From NCBI RefSeq assembly GCF_007097485.1, contig NZ_VKDE01000002.1, positions 1-64,000 of the forward strand: a stretch of 64,000 bases of DNA, written 5' to 3'. The notes beneath the pieces were generated by a model that had not been told where the DNA came from, did not search any database, and saw nothing but the letters and a program-made list of their open reading frames with translations. The translations under genes and the position numbers were made by a program. Source of the DNA: Carboxylicivirga sp. M1479. Lineage in GTDB: Bacteria; Bacteroidota; Bacteroidia; Bacteroidales; Marinilabiliaceae. Below are positions 7,064 to 15,862 of this stretch, piece after piece (the stretch's first letter is position 1; the number at the start of each line of letters is the position of its first letter).

Positions 7064-8197
7064 ATGAATTATTTTTTTCTATATCAAACTCTGAAAGAAC
7101 ATCTTTTATCGGGAGTAGCCACACTACCTCCTGATAAAGATGCTTTCGGTATATCTATAGAAGAGTTTCATTCCAAATCTTCTGTGGCATCGTTTACAAC
7201 CGCACCAAGTGCTTTTGATTTGAAAAGTGGCGAGCAGGAGAAAAACAATCACTTTACATATCCAATGTTTAGGCCGCTAAATAACACACCAACTGACGGG
7301 TGCATTATTCTTTTGCATGGATTAAATGAACGTAGTTGGGAAAAGTATTTGCCCTGGGCCTATCAGCTAGCTAATAATACCAATAAATCGGTCATCTTAT
7401 TTCCTATTGCCTATCATATGAATCGCTCACCAAAAGCATGGTGCGATCCGCGTCAGATGACAGCTTTTGTTAAGAATAGAAAGGTACAGCTGCCGCAAGT
7501 AAAAGGATTGAGTGTGGCCAATGTGGCATTGAGCGAACGTTTAACAAATCATCCAGAACGTTTTCTTCTTTCTGGCTTCCAGGCTGCCAATGATATATTG
7601 GCTTTGGTTAAAGAAATAAAATTGGGCAAACATGCGGGTATTAAAAAAGACGGGCGCATCGATTTTTTCGCGTACTCAATTGGCTCCTTTTTAGCTCAAA
7701 TTATGTTTTTGGCTCATGGTGAACGAGAACTAGCAAAGAGCAAGCTCTTTATCTTTTGTGGAGGAAGTGCTTTTGCCGATTGGCAAGGCATATCGAAATA
7801 CATAATGGATAGCCGTGCTTTTGAAACTTTACACAGCTACTATAATAAAGCCAAAGTGGAAGGGAGTGAACAAGTGAATGATTTATTAAGTAATACTCGC
7901 TTAGGACAATCCTTTGTAGATATGCTTTCCTTAAGCAATCTTAGGCAAAAAGGAGAACATTATTTTGCCTTTATGAAAGATCGCTTATCGGCGGTTGTAC
8001 TTAAAAACGATTCGGTGGTAATTGCCGATACGGTAAAAAAAACATTAAAGGGGATGCATTTTGAGGAATGGGATTTAAACTATCCGTATTCTCATATTAT
8101 GCCATTTCCATTGCTTTCTAATAAATTGGTAAATCAGGTTAATGAGGCTTTTGACAAATTAATGTCAAAGTCGGCTCTGCTTTTTACAACATGTTGA
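7064..8197 (+). CDS. DUF6051-type alpha/beta hydrolase
   Basis: 377 residues with an alpha/beta-hydrolase layout: oxyanion strand IILLHGLNERSW (His85-Gly86), nucleophile elbow FFAYSIGSFLAQ with Ser205, and a late His in YPYSHIMPF (about residue 346). I recognise it as the DUF6051 family, found mainly in Bacteroidota; the substrate is unknown. No signal peptide, so cytosolic. It is divergent from the LytTR gene and could be a target of it. It ends before a strong bidirectional terminator shared with transketolase. Confidence 0.72.
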   Translation: MNYFFLYQTLKEHLLSGVATLPPDKDAFGISIEEFHSKSSVASFTTAPSAFDLKSGEQEKNNHFTYPMFRPLNNTPTDGCIILLHGLNERSWEKYLPWAYQLANNTNKSVILFPIAYHMNRSPKAWCDPRQMTAFVKNRKVQLPQVKGLSVANVALSERLTNHPERFLLSGFQAANDILALVKEIKLGKHAGIKKDGRIDFFAYSIGSFLAQIMFLAHGERELAKSKLFIFCGGSAFADWQGISKYIMDSRAFETLHSYYNKAKVEGSEQVNDLLSNTRLGQSFVDMLSLSNLRQKGEHYFAFMKDRLSAVVLKNDSVVIADTVKKTLKGMHFEEWDLNYPYSHIMPFPLLSNKLVNQVNEAFDKLMSKSALLFTTC

Positions 8198-8220
8198 GAA
8201 TGAATGATTGTTAACCTGAA

Positions 8221-8262
8221 AAAAAAGGGTGATTGGTTAAACGTAACCATCACCCTTTTTTA
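8221..8262. terminator. Bidirectional terminator between DUF6051 gene and transketolase
   Basis: Long hairpin AAAAAGGGTGA(T)TGGTTA / TAACCATCACCCTTTTT with loop AACG, one bulged base, and A/T runs on both sides. It serves two convergent genes. Confidence 0.88.
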
Positions 8263-8284
8263 GTTTTATAGAGGCTTGACCTTT

Positions 8285-10306
8285 TTATCCAAGCATCTCA
8301 ACCACTTGGTTGAAAACATTCTCGCCTGTAAAGCCAAATTCTTTGTCAAGTACAGTATAAGGGGCTGAGTAACCGAAATGGTTAAGTCCCCAAACTTTTC
8401 CATTGGCACCAACTAAGCCTTCCAATGTTACTGTTAAACCAGCTGTCATACCAAAACGTGGTGTTTCAACCGGAAGAATAGCATTTTGGTAAGCTGCATC
8501 TTGTGTGCGGAATAATCCTTCAGAGATAACGGATACAACATTTACTTTTAAGCCTTTTTGCTCGCGAAGTAATTTAGCACCATCAACCAAAGTAGCAACT
8601 TCAGAACCCGACGCTAATAACACTACATCTGGTGTATCGGCATCTTTCTCCACAATGTATGCTCCTTTTTCTGCCTGCAAAGCCATTTCGTATGAACTTC
8701 CTGGTAAGTTAGGAATGTTCTGACGAGATAGAATTAATGCAGTAGGTGTTTTTGTGTTCTCCATTGCCATTTTCCAGGCAACAGTTCCTTCGTTAACATC
8801 AGCAGGACGAACAACTAACATGCTGTTTTCTCCGTGGTGGTTTTGTAACTTCTCCATCAAACGAATTTGAGCTTCTTGCTCAATTGGCTGGTGGGTTGGG
8901 CCATCTTCACCTACACGGAAAGCATCGTGTGTCCAAATGTATTTAACTGGTAATTGCATTAAGGCTGCCATACGAGCCGCTGGCTTCATATAGTCAGAGA
9001 ACACAAAGAAAGTACCACAAGCAGCAATTACACCACCGTGAAGTGCCATACCGTTAGCGATAGCTCCCATTGTTAACTCAGCAACACCAATCTGTAAGAA
9101 TGCTCCTGAGAAATCACCTTTTTTAAATACAGTTGTTTTCTTTAAGAAACCATCTGTTTTATCTGAATTGGCCAAGTCAGCCGACATCACAATCATGTTT
9201 TCAACCTGCTCGGCAAATACGCCAAGAGCCGTTGCAGAAGCTGCACGTGTAGCGCTACCAGCTTTTTGCTCAATGGCTGAATAATCAACATTTGTTTCGC
9301 CAGATTTGAATTGAGCTAATTTAGCAGCTAACTCAGGGTTTGCTTTTGCCCATGCAGCTTCTTCAGCTTTCTTTTCAGCTACAAAAGCAGCTTTTTTAGC
9401 ATGTGCTTCAGCGTATAGCTCTTCAACACCCTCTAATAATTGGAAAGGGTTAGCAACATCACCACCTAAGTTTTTAATTGTATCATCAATTGATGCACCA
9501 GCAGCACTTAATGGCTGTCCGTGGGTTGAAACTTGCTTTTCAAATGAATCGCCATCGCCCTTAACAGCACCTTTACCCATTACTGTTTTACCAATAATTA
9601 AGAATGGTTTCTCTGTTTCAGCCTGTGCAGCATCCAAAGCTTTACGAATTTGATCGTGGTCGTTACCATCAATAGTCATGGTAGCCCATCCCCAAGCTTC
9701 ATATTTTTTAGCTGTATCTTCAATCGTTACATCATCACAAATTGTTGATAACTGAATATCGTTTGAATCGTAGAACATAACAAGGTTACTCATTCCTAAG
9801 TGACCAGCTAAACGACCAGCGCCCTGAGAAATTTCTTCTTGAATACCACCATCCGAAATAAATGTGTAGATGTTATGACTCATCCAGTCGCCAAAGCGAG
9901 CCGCTAAAAAGCGTTCAGCAATTGCAGCACCTAAAGCCATTACATGACCTTGTCCTAATGGGCCAGATGTATTTTCAACACCTCTTACAAAGTCCACCTC
10001 TGGGTGACCTGGTGTTGGGCTACCCCATTGTCTGAAGTTAGCCAATTCGTCCATGCTATATGTACCAGTTAAAGCTAAACCAGAATATAACATAGGAGAC
10101 ATGTGTCCTGGGTCAAGGAAAAAACGGTCGCGGTTAAACCAAGTGCGATCCGATGGGTCGTAGTTCAAATACTCCGAAAACAATACATGCATAAAATCTG
10201 CACCACCCATTGCACCACCTGGGTGACCTGATTTTGCTTTTTCAACCATTGCGGCTGATAAAATCCGAATGTTATCGGCTGCGCGCTTTGAAATGTTCTT
10301 GTCCAT
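8285..10306 (-). CDS. tkt: Transketolase
   Basis: 673 residues from the ATG at 10306, which gives the usual start MDKNISKRAADNIRILS; nine more in-frame codons upstream are unlikely to be used. It transfers two-carbon ketol units between sugar phosphates in the non-oxidative pentose phosphate pathway, with thiamine diphosphate and Mg. Visible landmarks: KSGHPGGAMGGADFMHVLF near the N-terminus, the GHV of the TPP-binding part, SDGGIQEEISQGA, the pyrimidine-domain segment with GVAELTMGAIANGMA, and DAFRVGEDGPTHQP near substrate His residues. The mid-region linker is Ala/Lys/Glu rich. Transcribed alone, with a leader of about 140 bases that contains two hairpins. Confidence 0.96.
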   Translation of the reverse strand: MDKNISKRAADNIRILSAAMVEKAKSGHPGGAMGGADFMHVLFSEYLNYDPSDRTWFNRDRFFLDPGHMSPMLYSGLALTGTYSMDELANFRQWGSPTPGHPEVDFVRGVENTSGPLGQGHVMALGAAIAERFLAARFGDWMSHNIYTFISDGGIQEEISQGAGRLAGHLGMSNLVMFYDSNDIQLSTICDDVTIEDTAKKYEAWGWATMTIDGNDHDQIRKALDAAQAETEKPFLIIGKTVMGKGAVKGDGDSFEKQVSTHGQPLSAAGASIDDTIKNLGGDVANPFQLLEGVEELYAEAHAKKAAFVAEKKAEEAAWAKANPELAAKLAQFKSGETNVDYSAIEQKAGSATRAASATALGVFAEQVENMIVMSADLANSDKTDGFLKKTTVFKKGDFSGAFLQIGVAELTMGAIANGMALHGGVIAACGTFFVFSDYMKPAARMAALMQLPVKYIWTHDAFRVGEDGPTHQPIEQEAQIRLMEKLQNHHGENSMLVVRPADVNEGTVAWKMAMENTKTPTALILSRQNIPNLPGSSYEMALQAEKGAYIVEKDADTPDVVLLASGSEVATLVDGAKLLREQKGLKVNVVSVISEGLFRTQDAAYQNAILPVETPRFGMTAGLTVTLEGLVGANGKVWGLNHFGYSAPYTVLDKEFGFTGENVFNQVVEMLG

Positions 10307-10330
10307 TACGTTTTTTAAAATTAAAAATTT

Positions 10331-10384
10331 CATACAGTACCTGTGCTGTATGGAACTTGTTAAATAGCTCAGCGAACCGAGCTA
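10331..10384 (-). promoter_or_regulatory. Paired hairpins in the transketolase mRNA leader
   Basis: Two consecutive inverted repeats lie between the predicted promoter and the start codon: CATACAG / CTGTATG (10331-10337 and 10346-10352, 8-base loop) and TAGCTC / GAGCTA (10365-10370 and 10379-10384, 8-base loop). Their function is unknown; candidates are mRNA stabilisation or translational control. Confidence 0.35.
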
Positions 10385-10453
10385 CTAACAGTTTCTATTG
10401 TTGATAATTTACCCTGTAAATAAACAACAGTAGAACAGTCTTCAAACTTGGCG

Positions 10454-10461
10454 CAAAAATA
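10454..10461 (-). promoter_or_regulatory. -7 promoter element of transketolase
   Basis: TATTTTTG on the minus strand, a consensus TAnnTTTG match, about 148 bases upstream of the tkt start. Confidence 0.5.
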
Positions 10462-10592
10462 CACTTTTTTCCCTTGTATATTAATTTAAATCAACATGAT
10501 TTTTGTTGTTTTTAGTTGATTAGCTACTCTTTATAATGTAGCTGGAAGTAATTGGATGTAGCAACGTAGCCAAATAACTACGACATAATGAT

Positions 10593-10600
10593 TACTTTTG
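10593..10600 (+). promoter_or_regulatory. -7 promoter element of pdxB
   Basis: TACTTTTG, ending 27 bases before the ATG at 10628. It overlaps a possible TTG start at 10598, which rules that start out. Confidence 0.6.
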
Positions 10601-10627
10601 AATTATAAATTAATACGATTTGTTGCT

Positions 10628-11776
10628 ATGTTAAAGATTGTTGCTGATGATAAAATCCCTTTTCTAACTGGCGCTTTAGAGCCGAAGGCTGAGGTGAAAT
10701 ATATGGCGGGAGGAGATATTTCCAATGAAGATTTAAAAAATGCTGATGCCTTAATAACAAGGACCCGAACCAAATGCAATGAGGGTTCGTTAAACGGAAC
10801 TTCGGTAAAAATGATAGCCTCAGCAACAATTGGTTTTGATCATATAGATACCAATTGGTGTGAGCAAAACAATATAAAATGGACCAATGCACCTGGTTGC
10901 AATTCAGAATCGGTAAAACAATATTTGGGAGCTGTTTTGGCTTTGCTAGTGAGTGAAAAAAAGTGGGTTCTGAAAGATAGAAGTATTGCTGTTGTTGGTG
11001 TAGGAAACGTAGGGAGTAAGGTGAGTGCTATGGCAAAAGCGCTAGGCATGACCGTTTATGAAATTGATCCGCCAAGGGCAAGGCAAGAGAACAATATGCA
11101 TTTCGTTAATTTAACTGATGTGGTGAATAAAGCCGATGTTATTACTTTTCATACGCCACTAAGCAAAACAGGAGAAGATAAAACCTTGCATTTGTGCGAT
11201 GATAACTTGCTTAAATGTATGAAATCGGATGCAATAGTGGTTAATTCTTCGCGCGGAGAAGTGATTGATGGGCAGAGTTTGAAAGCGGCTTTAACAGAAA
11301 AGCAGATTGGTGGAGCTGTAATCGATGTGTGGGAGAATGAACCTGCCATTGACAAAAACTTAGTTGATTTGGTATGGATTGGAACACCTCATATTGCTGG
11401 GTATTCAAAAGACGGAAAGGCTAAAGGCACCCAAATGAGTGTTCAAGCTATTAGTCGTTTTTTTAAATTGGGAATGGATGATTGGGAGGCAAGCGGACTG
11501 CCACTTCCTGAGCAGGCACAACTAGAGATTAATTGCGTGGGTTTAACAGAAGACGAAGTTATTGCCCGTGCAATTCTACATACTTACCCATTATTTAACG
11601 ATGATGCTGATTTGCGTGGTGACTTGGCGAAGTTTGAATACCTACGTGGTGCATACCCTGTGCGCAGAGAGTTTAAAGCTTACCAGATTGTGTTAGAAAA
11701 TGGCAATGAATCCATGTTAAAAAAACTGATTGATATTGGTTTTGGTAAGGTCATAAAAAAAATGAGCGGCAGATAA
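10628..11776 (+). CDS. pdxB: 4-phosphoerythronate dehydrogenase
   Basis: 382 residues from the ATG at 10628. D-2-hydroxyacid dehydrogenase fold: the nucleotide-binding GVGNVG (about 124-129), catalytic Arg209 in NSSRGEVID, Glu238 in VWENEP and His255 in GTPHIAGYS. The N-terminus MLKIVADDKIPFL and the C-terminal dimerisation extension mark it as PdxB, which oxidises 4-phospho-D-erythronate to the 2-oxo acid in the DXP-dependent pyridoxal phosphate pathway. The upstream transketolase gene is divergent and feeds the same pathway through erythrose 4-phosphate, which makes the neighbourhood sensible though not an operon. Confidence 0.93.
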   Translation: MLKIVADDKIPFLTGALEPKAEVKYMAGGDISNEDLKNADALITRTRTKCNEGSLNGTSVKMIASATIGFDHIDTNWCEQNNIKWTNAPGCNSESVKQYLGAVLALLVSEKKWVLKDRSIAVVGVGNVGSKVSAMAKALGMTVYEIDPPRARQENNMHFVNLTDVVNKADVITFHTPLSKTGEDKTLHLCDDNLLKCMKSDAIVVNSSRGEVIDGQSLKAALTEKQIGGAVIDVWENEPAIDKNLVDLVWIGTPHIAGYSKDGKAKGTQMSVQAISRFFKLGMDDWEASGLPLPEQAQLEINCVGLTEDEVIARAILHTYPLFNDDADLRGDLAKFEYLRGAYPVRREFKAYQIVLENGNESMLKKLIDIGFGKVIKKMSGR

Positions 11777-11795
11777 AACGATATCCACCGCTCTT
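11764..11795. terminator. Possible terminator at the pdxB end
   Basis: GAGCGG (11764-11769) and CCGCTC with an 18-base loop, A-run before and TTT after; it spans the pdxB stop and could serve both convergent genes. The long loop makes it weak. Confidence 0.35.
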
Positions 11796-11801
11796 TAAAT
11801 T

Positions 11802-13148
11802 CTACACTTTACTAAGGTTTAATTGATGTGTTTTTACAAACGTTTCTAATGAATCTTGTAAGGTTGGATCGCCAATCTCTTGTAAGTCGTAGTGTACACG
11901 AGTATTGGCTTTGCTGATTTTTACAATTCGGTTTAAATCAATTGGCGTTCCAATGATGATGGAATCACACGGCACATTGTCAATGCTTGCTTGCAAATCT
12001 TTTACTTGCTCTTCGCCATAACCCATGGCAGGAAGCAAAGCCCCAATGTTTGGGTAAATTCGGTAGGTATCTGCCAATTTTCCTATCGCATATTCGCGTG
12101 GATCAATAATTTCAGCTGCTCCATATTTTTTAGCAGCCACCGTGCCTGCACCCAGTTTCATCTCACCATGCGTGAGGGTGGGGCCATCTTCAATTACCAA
12201 TACGCGTTTACCTTTTATGGCAGAAATATCTTCAACGCGAATAGGAGAAGCACCATCTATAACGATTGCTTTTGGATTAGTCGCTTCTATGTTTGCTCTT
12301 AACTGGTTAATGTCTTCGGGAGCGGCGCTATCCATTTTGTTGATGACCACAATATCGGCCATTCGCAAGTTGACTTCCCCAGGATAATAGCTCAGCTCGT
12401 GGTTAACACGATGGGGATCGGCCACGGTTATTAATAGGTCGGGCTGGTAAAATGAAAAATCATTGTTGCCACCGTCCCATAATATCACATCGCAGCCATC
12501 TGGATCATTTTCAGCCGCATCTAAAATAGCTTGATAGTCAACGCCAGCATAAATTACATTGCCTCGCACAACATGAGGTTCGTATTCCTCCATTTCTTCA
12601 ATGGTGCATTCATGAAATGCTAAATCGTCAAGGCTGGCAAAACGTTGAACTTTTTGCTTAAGTAAATCGCCATAGGGCATTGGATGGCGTATGGCAACTA
12701 CCTTTAAGCCTTGCTCCATTAATATTTCAATTACTTTGCGCGAAGTTTGGCTTTTGCCACAGCCAGTTCTGGTGGCACAAACAGATATGACTGGCTTGTT
12801 GCTTTTGATTTGCGTGTCCTTTGGGCCGAGAAGCATAAACGAGGCACCTGCCGCATTAACTCTCGCCGACACATTCATCACTCGATTATAAGGAACATCC
12901 GAATACGAAAAGATACAAACATCAACTTCATTCTCTTTAATGAGCCTTTCCAGTTCTTCCTCGGCGTAGATGGGTATGCCTTGTGGGTAAAGCTCGCCAG
13001 CTAGTTCGTCAGGGTATTTTCTACCGTCGATATCAGGTATTTGTGCAGCTGTAAATGCAACCACTTGGTAGTCTCTGTTGTTTCTTAAAAAAGTGTTGAA
13101 GTTGTGAAAATCTCTTCCGGCAGCGCCGATGATAATGGCTCGTTTCAT
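11802..13148 (-). CDS. P-loop GTPase / cyclic 2,3-diphosphoglycerate synthetase-like protein
   Basis: 448 residues. Residues 1-115 form a Rossmann-like domain (RAIIIGAAGRDFHNFNTFL), residues about 118-330 a P-loop NTPase with Walker A TRTGCGKS (126-133) and a Mg site in ILWDGGNND. The fold and order match archaeal cyclic 2,3-diphosphoglycerate synthetase, which closes 2,3-bisphosphoglycerate with ATP, and the COG2403 predicted GTPases. In Bacteroidota the true reaction is not established, so no symbol is given. Cytosolic, single gene, convergent with pdxB. Confidence 0.75.
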   Translation of the reverse strand: MKRAIIIGAAGRDFHNFNTFLRNNRDYQVVAFTAAQIPDIDGRKYPDELAGELYPQGIPIYAEEELERLIKENEVDVCIFSYSDVPYNRVMNVSARVNAAGASFMLLGPKDTQIKSNKPVISVCATRTGCGKSQTSRKVIEILMEQGLKVVAIRHPMPYGDLLKQKVQRFASLDDLAFHECTIEEMEEYEPHVVRGNVIYAGVDYQAILDAAENDPDGCDVILWDGGNNDFSFYQPDLLITVADPHRVNHELSYYPGEVNLRMADIVVINKMDSAAPEDINQLRANIEATNPKAIVIDGASPIRVEDISAIKGKRVLVIEDGPTLTHGEMKLGAGTVAAKKYGAAEIIDPREYAIGKLADTYRIYPNIGALLPAMGYGEEQVKDLQASIDNVPCDSIIIGTPIDLNRIVKISKANTRVHYDLQEIGDPTLQDSLETFVKTHQLNLSKV

Positions 13149-13300
13149 TTTTTATTGATTTGGTTATTAATTGATTGGGTAGCTAGTTGTAGCTTGACTA
13201 CTATAAATGTACCGGAAGCAGTATTAAATGGCTAGTGGAGTAAACATGTTAAGAAACAGAATGGTAATGTTGATTTAGTGAGCATGTTCACGTAATTTAA

Positions 13301-13308
13301 TAAGTTTG
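13301..13308 (+). promoter_or_regulatory. -7 promoter element abutting the acpH start codon
   Basis: TAAGTTTG ends only 4 bases before the ATG at 13313, so transcription would begin at or near the start codon (leaderless mRNA). No clear -33 TTG at 19-21 bases was found. Confidence 0.45.
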
Positions 13309-13312
13309 TCGT

Positions 13313-13900
13313 ATGAATTTTTTGGCTCATCTATATTTATCGGGCGATAATACAGGCATCCAGATTGGTAACTTTATTGGCGACCATGTGAAAGGACGCG
13401 ACTATGAGAAGTATGCGCCAACAATTCGTCAGGGTATTCTTTTGCATCGAAAAATTGATCATTTTACCGACACACACCCTTTGGTTAAGCAAAGTGCCAG
13501 GAAACTGAACGATGGATATGGGCGTTACTCAGGCATTGTGATGGATGTGTTTTACGATCATTTTTTAGGTGTTAATTGGTCGCATTTTAGCGATGTGAGT
13601 TTGTCGCAATATGTTTCTGCTGTACATAAAACATTGCTGCGAAACTACTTTAAATTACCTGCTAATGTGAAGCGCTTTCTACCATTCATGGTTAAGAGCC
13701 GTCGTTTAGAAACCTATGCAACTAAAGAGGGCATTAAGCGAAGTTTAGAAATTATGGCCAACTATTCGTCATTACCTGCCGAAACAGATTGGGCAATGGA
13801 ACAGATGGATTTGCATTATCAGGCCTTGAACGATGAGTTTATGGCGTTTTTTCAGGAAGCTCGAATAATGGCCAATGAAGAGTTGCAATTAGCTCTTTAA
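13313..13900 (+). CDS. acpH: Acyl carrier protein phosphodiesterase (AcpH)
   Basis: 195 residues of the AcpH/DUF479 family, an HD-like all-helical phosphodiesterase that removes 4'-phosphopantetheine from acyl carrier protein. The family start MNFLAHLYLSG is present, followed by GNFIGDHVKG, the metal-site run GILLHRKIDHFTDTHP (about residues 42-57) and DVFYDHFLG. The start is fixed by the conserved N-terminus. Its 3' end overlaps the prmC 3' end by 12 bases in convergent orientation. A phosphopantetheinyl transferase that would perform the opposite reaction is encoded at 42792-43415. Confidence 0.85.
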   Translation: MNFLAHLYLSGDNTGIQIGNFIGDHVKGRDYEKYAPTIRQGILLHRKIDHFTDTHPLVKQSARKLNDGYGRYSGIVMDVFYDHFLGVNWSHFSDVSLSQYVSAVHKTLLRNYFKLPANVKRFLPFMVKSRRLETYATKEGIKRSLEIMANYSSLPAETDWAMEQMDLHYQALNDEFMAFFQEARIMANEELQLAL

Positions 13901-14743
13901 ACGTGCTTTCATCATACGGTCTTTGCCATTAATATCTTTCCTGTATTCAATGTTGTTAAATCCTGCAGTACTTAACATGGCCTCCATGTCCTTTGCCAGG
14001 TACTCATTAATTTCGAAATATAAATACCCTTGAGGATTGAGTATTTGCTTTGCCAGTAGGGCAATGCTACGGTAGAAAAGTAATGGGTCGGTATCTTTTA
14101 CAAACAAAGCGGTGTGTGGCTCATTCTCCAGAACATTGGCCTCCATCATGCTTTTTTCTAACTCACGAACATATGGTGGGTTACTTACAATGCAATCAAA
14201 CTTTTCGGCGTTGGGTTGATGGTTGAGTACGTCAATTAACTCAAACTGAACTTCTTGTTTTAAGTGTTTAGCATTTTGTTTAGCTACTGCAAGAGCTTCT
14301 TCCGATATGTCCCATGCCGTAACCTGTGTGTTGGGCATGTTTGCTTTTAATGCTGTTGCAATGCATCCGCTCCCTGTTCCAATATCAAGTAGGCTGTTTA
14401 TCGGAAGTTGATCGGTCAATATCCAATTAACCAGCTCTTCGGTTTCGGGTCGTGGAATAAGCACGGCAGGACTTACGCTAAATTGAAGATTGTAAAACTC
14501 AGTGTGTCCAATGATATATTGCAGAGGGATGTGTTGCTTTAGCTGCTCTTTATATCCATCAAGTATTTGAAGTTGCTTTTCATCAAGTTGCTCACGATTC
14601 ATCATCAATAACTCGGTGTTGCTAACCTTCAATACCTCTTGTAGTAAGAGTTTTGCCATTTGCCTGATCTCGTACTCTGGATAATAATCACTAAGCTCTG
14701 TTAGTAGCTTAGAAGTGAATTGATGAATCGTAGTGCCGCTCAT
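13889..14743 (-). CDS. prmC: Peptide chain release factor glutamine methyltransferase
   Basis: 284 residues from the ATG at 14743, the start that gives the usual N-terminus MSGTTIHQFTSKLL; a longer frame reaches 14788 but includes the predicted promoter. N-terminal helical domain, then an AdoMet-binding Rossmann domain with DIGTGSGCIA (120-129) and the glutamine-methylating motif NPPY (188-191). PrmC methylates the Gln of the GGQ motif in RF1 and RF2. Divergent from ribD with a 36-base gap, a frequent arrangement in Bacteroidota. Confidence 0.93.
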   Translation of the reverse strand: MSGTTIHQFTSKLLTELSDYYPEYEIRQMAKLLLQEVLKVSNTELLMMNREQLDEKQLQILDGYKEQLKQHIPLQYIIGHTEFYNLQFSVSPAVLIPRPETEELVNWILTDQLPINSLLDIGTGSGCIATALKANMPNTQVTAWDISEEALAVAKQNAKHLKQEVQFELIDVLNHQPNAEKFDCIVSNPPYVRELEKSMMEANVLENEPHTALFVKDTDPLLFYRSIALLAKQILNPQGYLYFEINEYLAKDMEAMLSTAGFNNIEYRKDINGKDRMMKARLKS

Positions 14744-14761
14744 TTTTTGTATCTTGAACGG

Positions 14762-14769
14762 CAAAATTA
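14762..14769 (-). promoter_or_regulatory. -7 promoter element of prmC
   Basis: TAATTTTG on the minus strand, 18 bases upstream of the prmC ATG. The prmC-ribD intergenic space is only 36 bases, so the divergent promoters must overlap the opposite gene ends. Confidence 0.55.
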
Positions 14770-14779
14770 CGAAACTCCA

Positions 14780-15832
14780 ATGAATCATTTATCGATTGAT
14801 GAAAAATACATGCAGCGTTGCCTGCAATTGGCACAATTGGCTGAAGGCAATACTTATCCGAACCCAATGGTTGGCAGTGTTGTGGTGCACAATGGTAGGA
14901 TTATAGGAGAGGGCTATCATCGAAAATCAGGCGAGCCCCATGCCGAAGTAAATGCGGTACATTCGGTCAAAGATAAAAGTCTATTAAAAGAATCGACCTT
15001 ATATGTCAACCTTGAGCCATGTGCACATTATGGCAAAACACCGCCTTGTTCCAAATTAATTATTGACCATCATATTCCCAAAGTTGTTATTGGCTGTATC
15101 GATTCATTTTCTGAGGTTTCGGGCAAAGGTGTCGCCATGATGGAAGCAGAAGGTATCGAGGTCATAAGCGGAGTGTTGGAAGCCGAGAGTTTGGAGTTGA
15201 ACCGTCGTTTTTTTACTTATCACAATAAAAAACGTCCATACATTATCTTAAAATGGGCCGAAACGCTTGATGGTTTTATCGATATTGAACGTACACAAGA
15301 AAATTACGGGCAACCAACCTGGATAACAAACGAATGGGCCAGACGAGCTGTGCATAAACAACGCAGTACAGAACAAGCAATTTTGGTTGGTACTTATACC
15401 GCTATTAAAGATAATCCCTCGCTAACCTTGCGCGATTGGTCGGGCATACAGCCTTTGCGATGTGTTATTGATAAAAAGTGTCAATTGGATGAATCATCGA
15501 AACTGCTTGATGGTTCGTGTGCAACGGTTGTTTATAATTGTGAACAATCAAAAATAGATGGACTAACTGAATATGTAAAAGTAAATGAGGAAGAAGTGCA
15601 GGATCAGTTATTGACCGACCTTTGGCAACGAGGTGTTCAATCTGTGATTGTAGAGGGAGGCCAGGCTACCTTACAACATTTAATTGCATCTAATTTATGG
15701 GATGAGGCACATCAGTATGTTGGCGATGTGGTTTTTAAGGCGGGAATACCAGCTCCAAAGGTCAAAGGAACTTTTATTCGTCAGGAAAGTTTTGGTTCCA
15801 GTAAACTATTGGTGCATCGTAATAATTTGTAA
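14780..15832 (+). CDS. ribD: Bifunctional riboflavin biosynthesis deaminase/reductase
   Basis: 350 residues from the ATG at 14780 (an upstream in-frame ATG at 14720 lies inside prmC). N-terminal cytidine-deaminase-like domain with zinc ligands in HAEVNAV (His54, catalytic Glu56) and EPCAHYGKTPPC (Cys81, Cys90). C-terminal reductase domain from about residue 150 (PYIILKWAETLDGFI) to the end, with VIVEGGQATLQHL for NADPH/substrate binding. It converts the pyrimidine from GTP cyclohydrolase II to 5-amino-6-ribitylaminouracil phosphate. No other rib gene or FMN riboswitch is nearby. Confidence 0.94.
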   Translation: MNHLSIDEKYMQRCLQLAQLAEGNTYPNPMVGSVVVHNGRIIGEGYHRKSGEPHAEVNAVHSVKDKSLLKESTLYVNLEPCAHYGKTPPCSKLIIDHHIPKVVIGCIDSFSEVSGKGVAMMEAEGIEVISGVLEAESLELNRRFFTYHNKKRPYIILKWAETLDGFIDIERTQENYGQPTWITNEWARRAVHKQRSTEQAILVGTYTAIKDNPSLTLRDWSGIQPLRCVIDKKCQLDESSKLLDGSCATVVYNCEQSKIDGLTEYVKVNEEEVQDQLLTDLWQRGVQSVIVEGGQATLQHLIASNLWDEAHQYVGDVVFKAGIPAPKVKGTFIRQESFGSSKLLVHRNNL

Positions 15833-15862
15833 ATTACCAACTACGAACATTTATTCAACTCT

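Noticed and set aside
11149-11355. Minus-strand 68-codon frame inside pdxB
   Set aside because: Shadow of the conserved dehydrogenase coding sequence.
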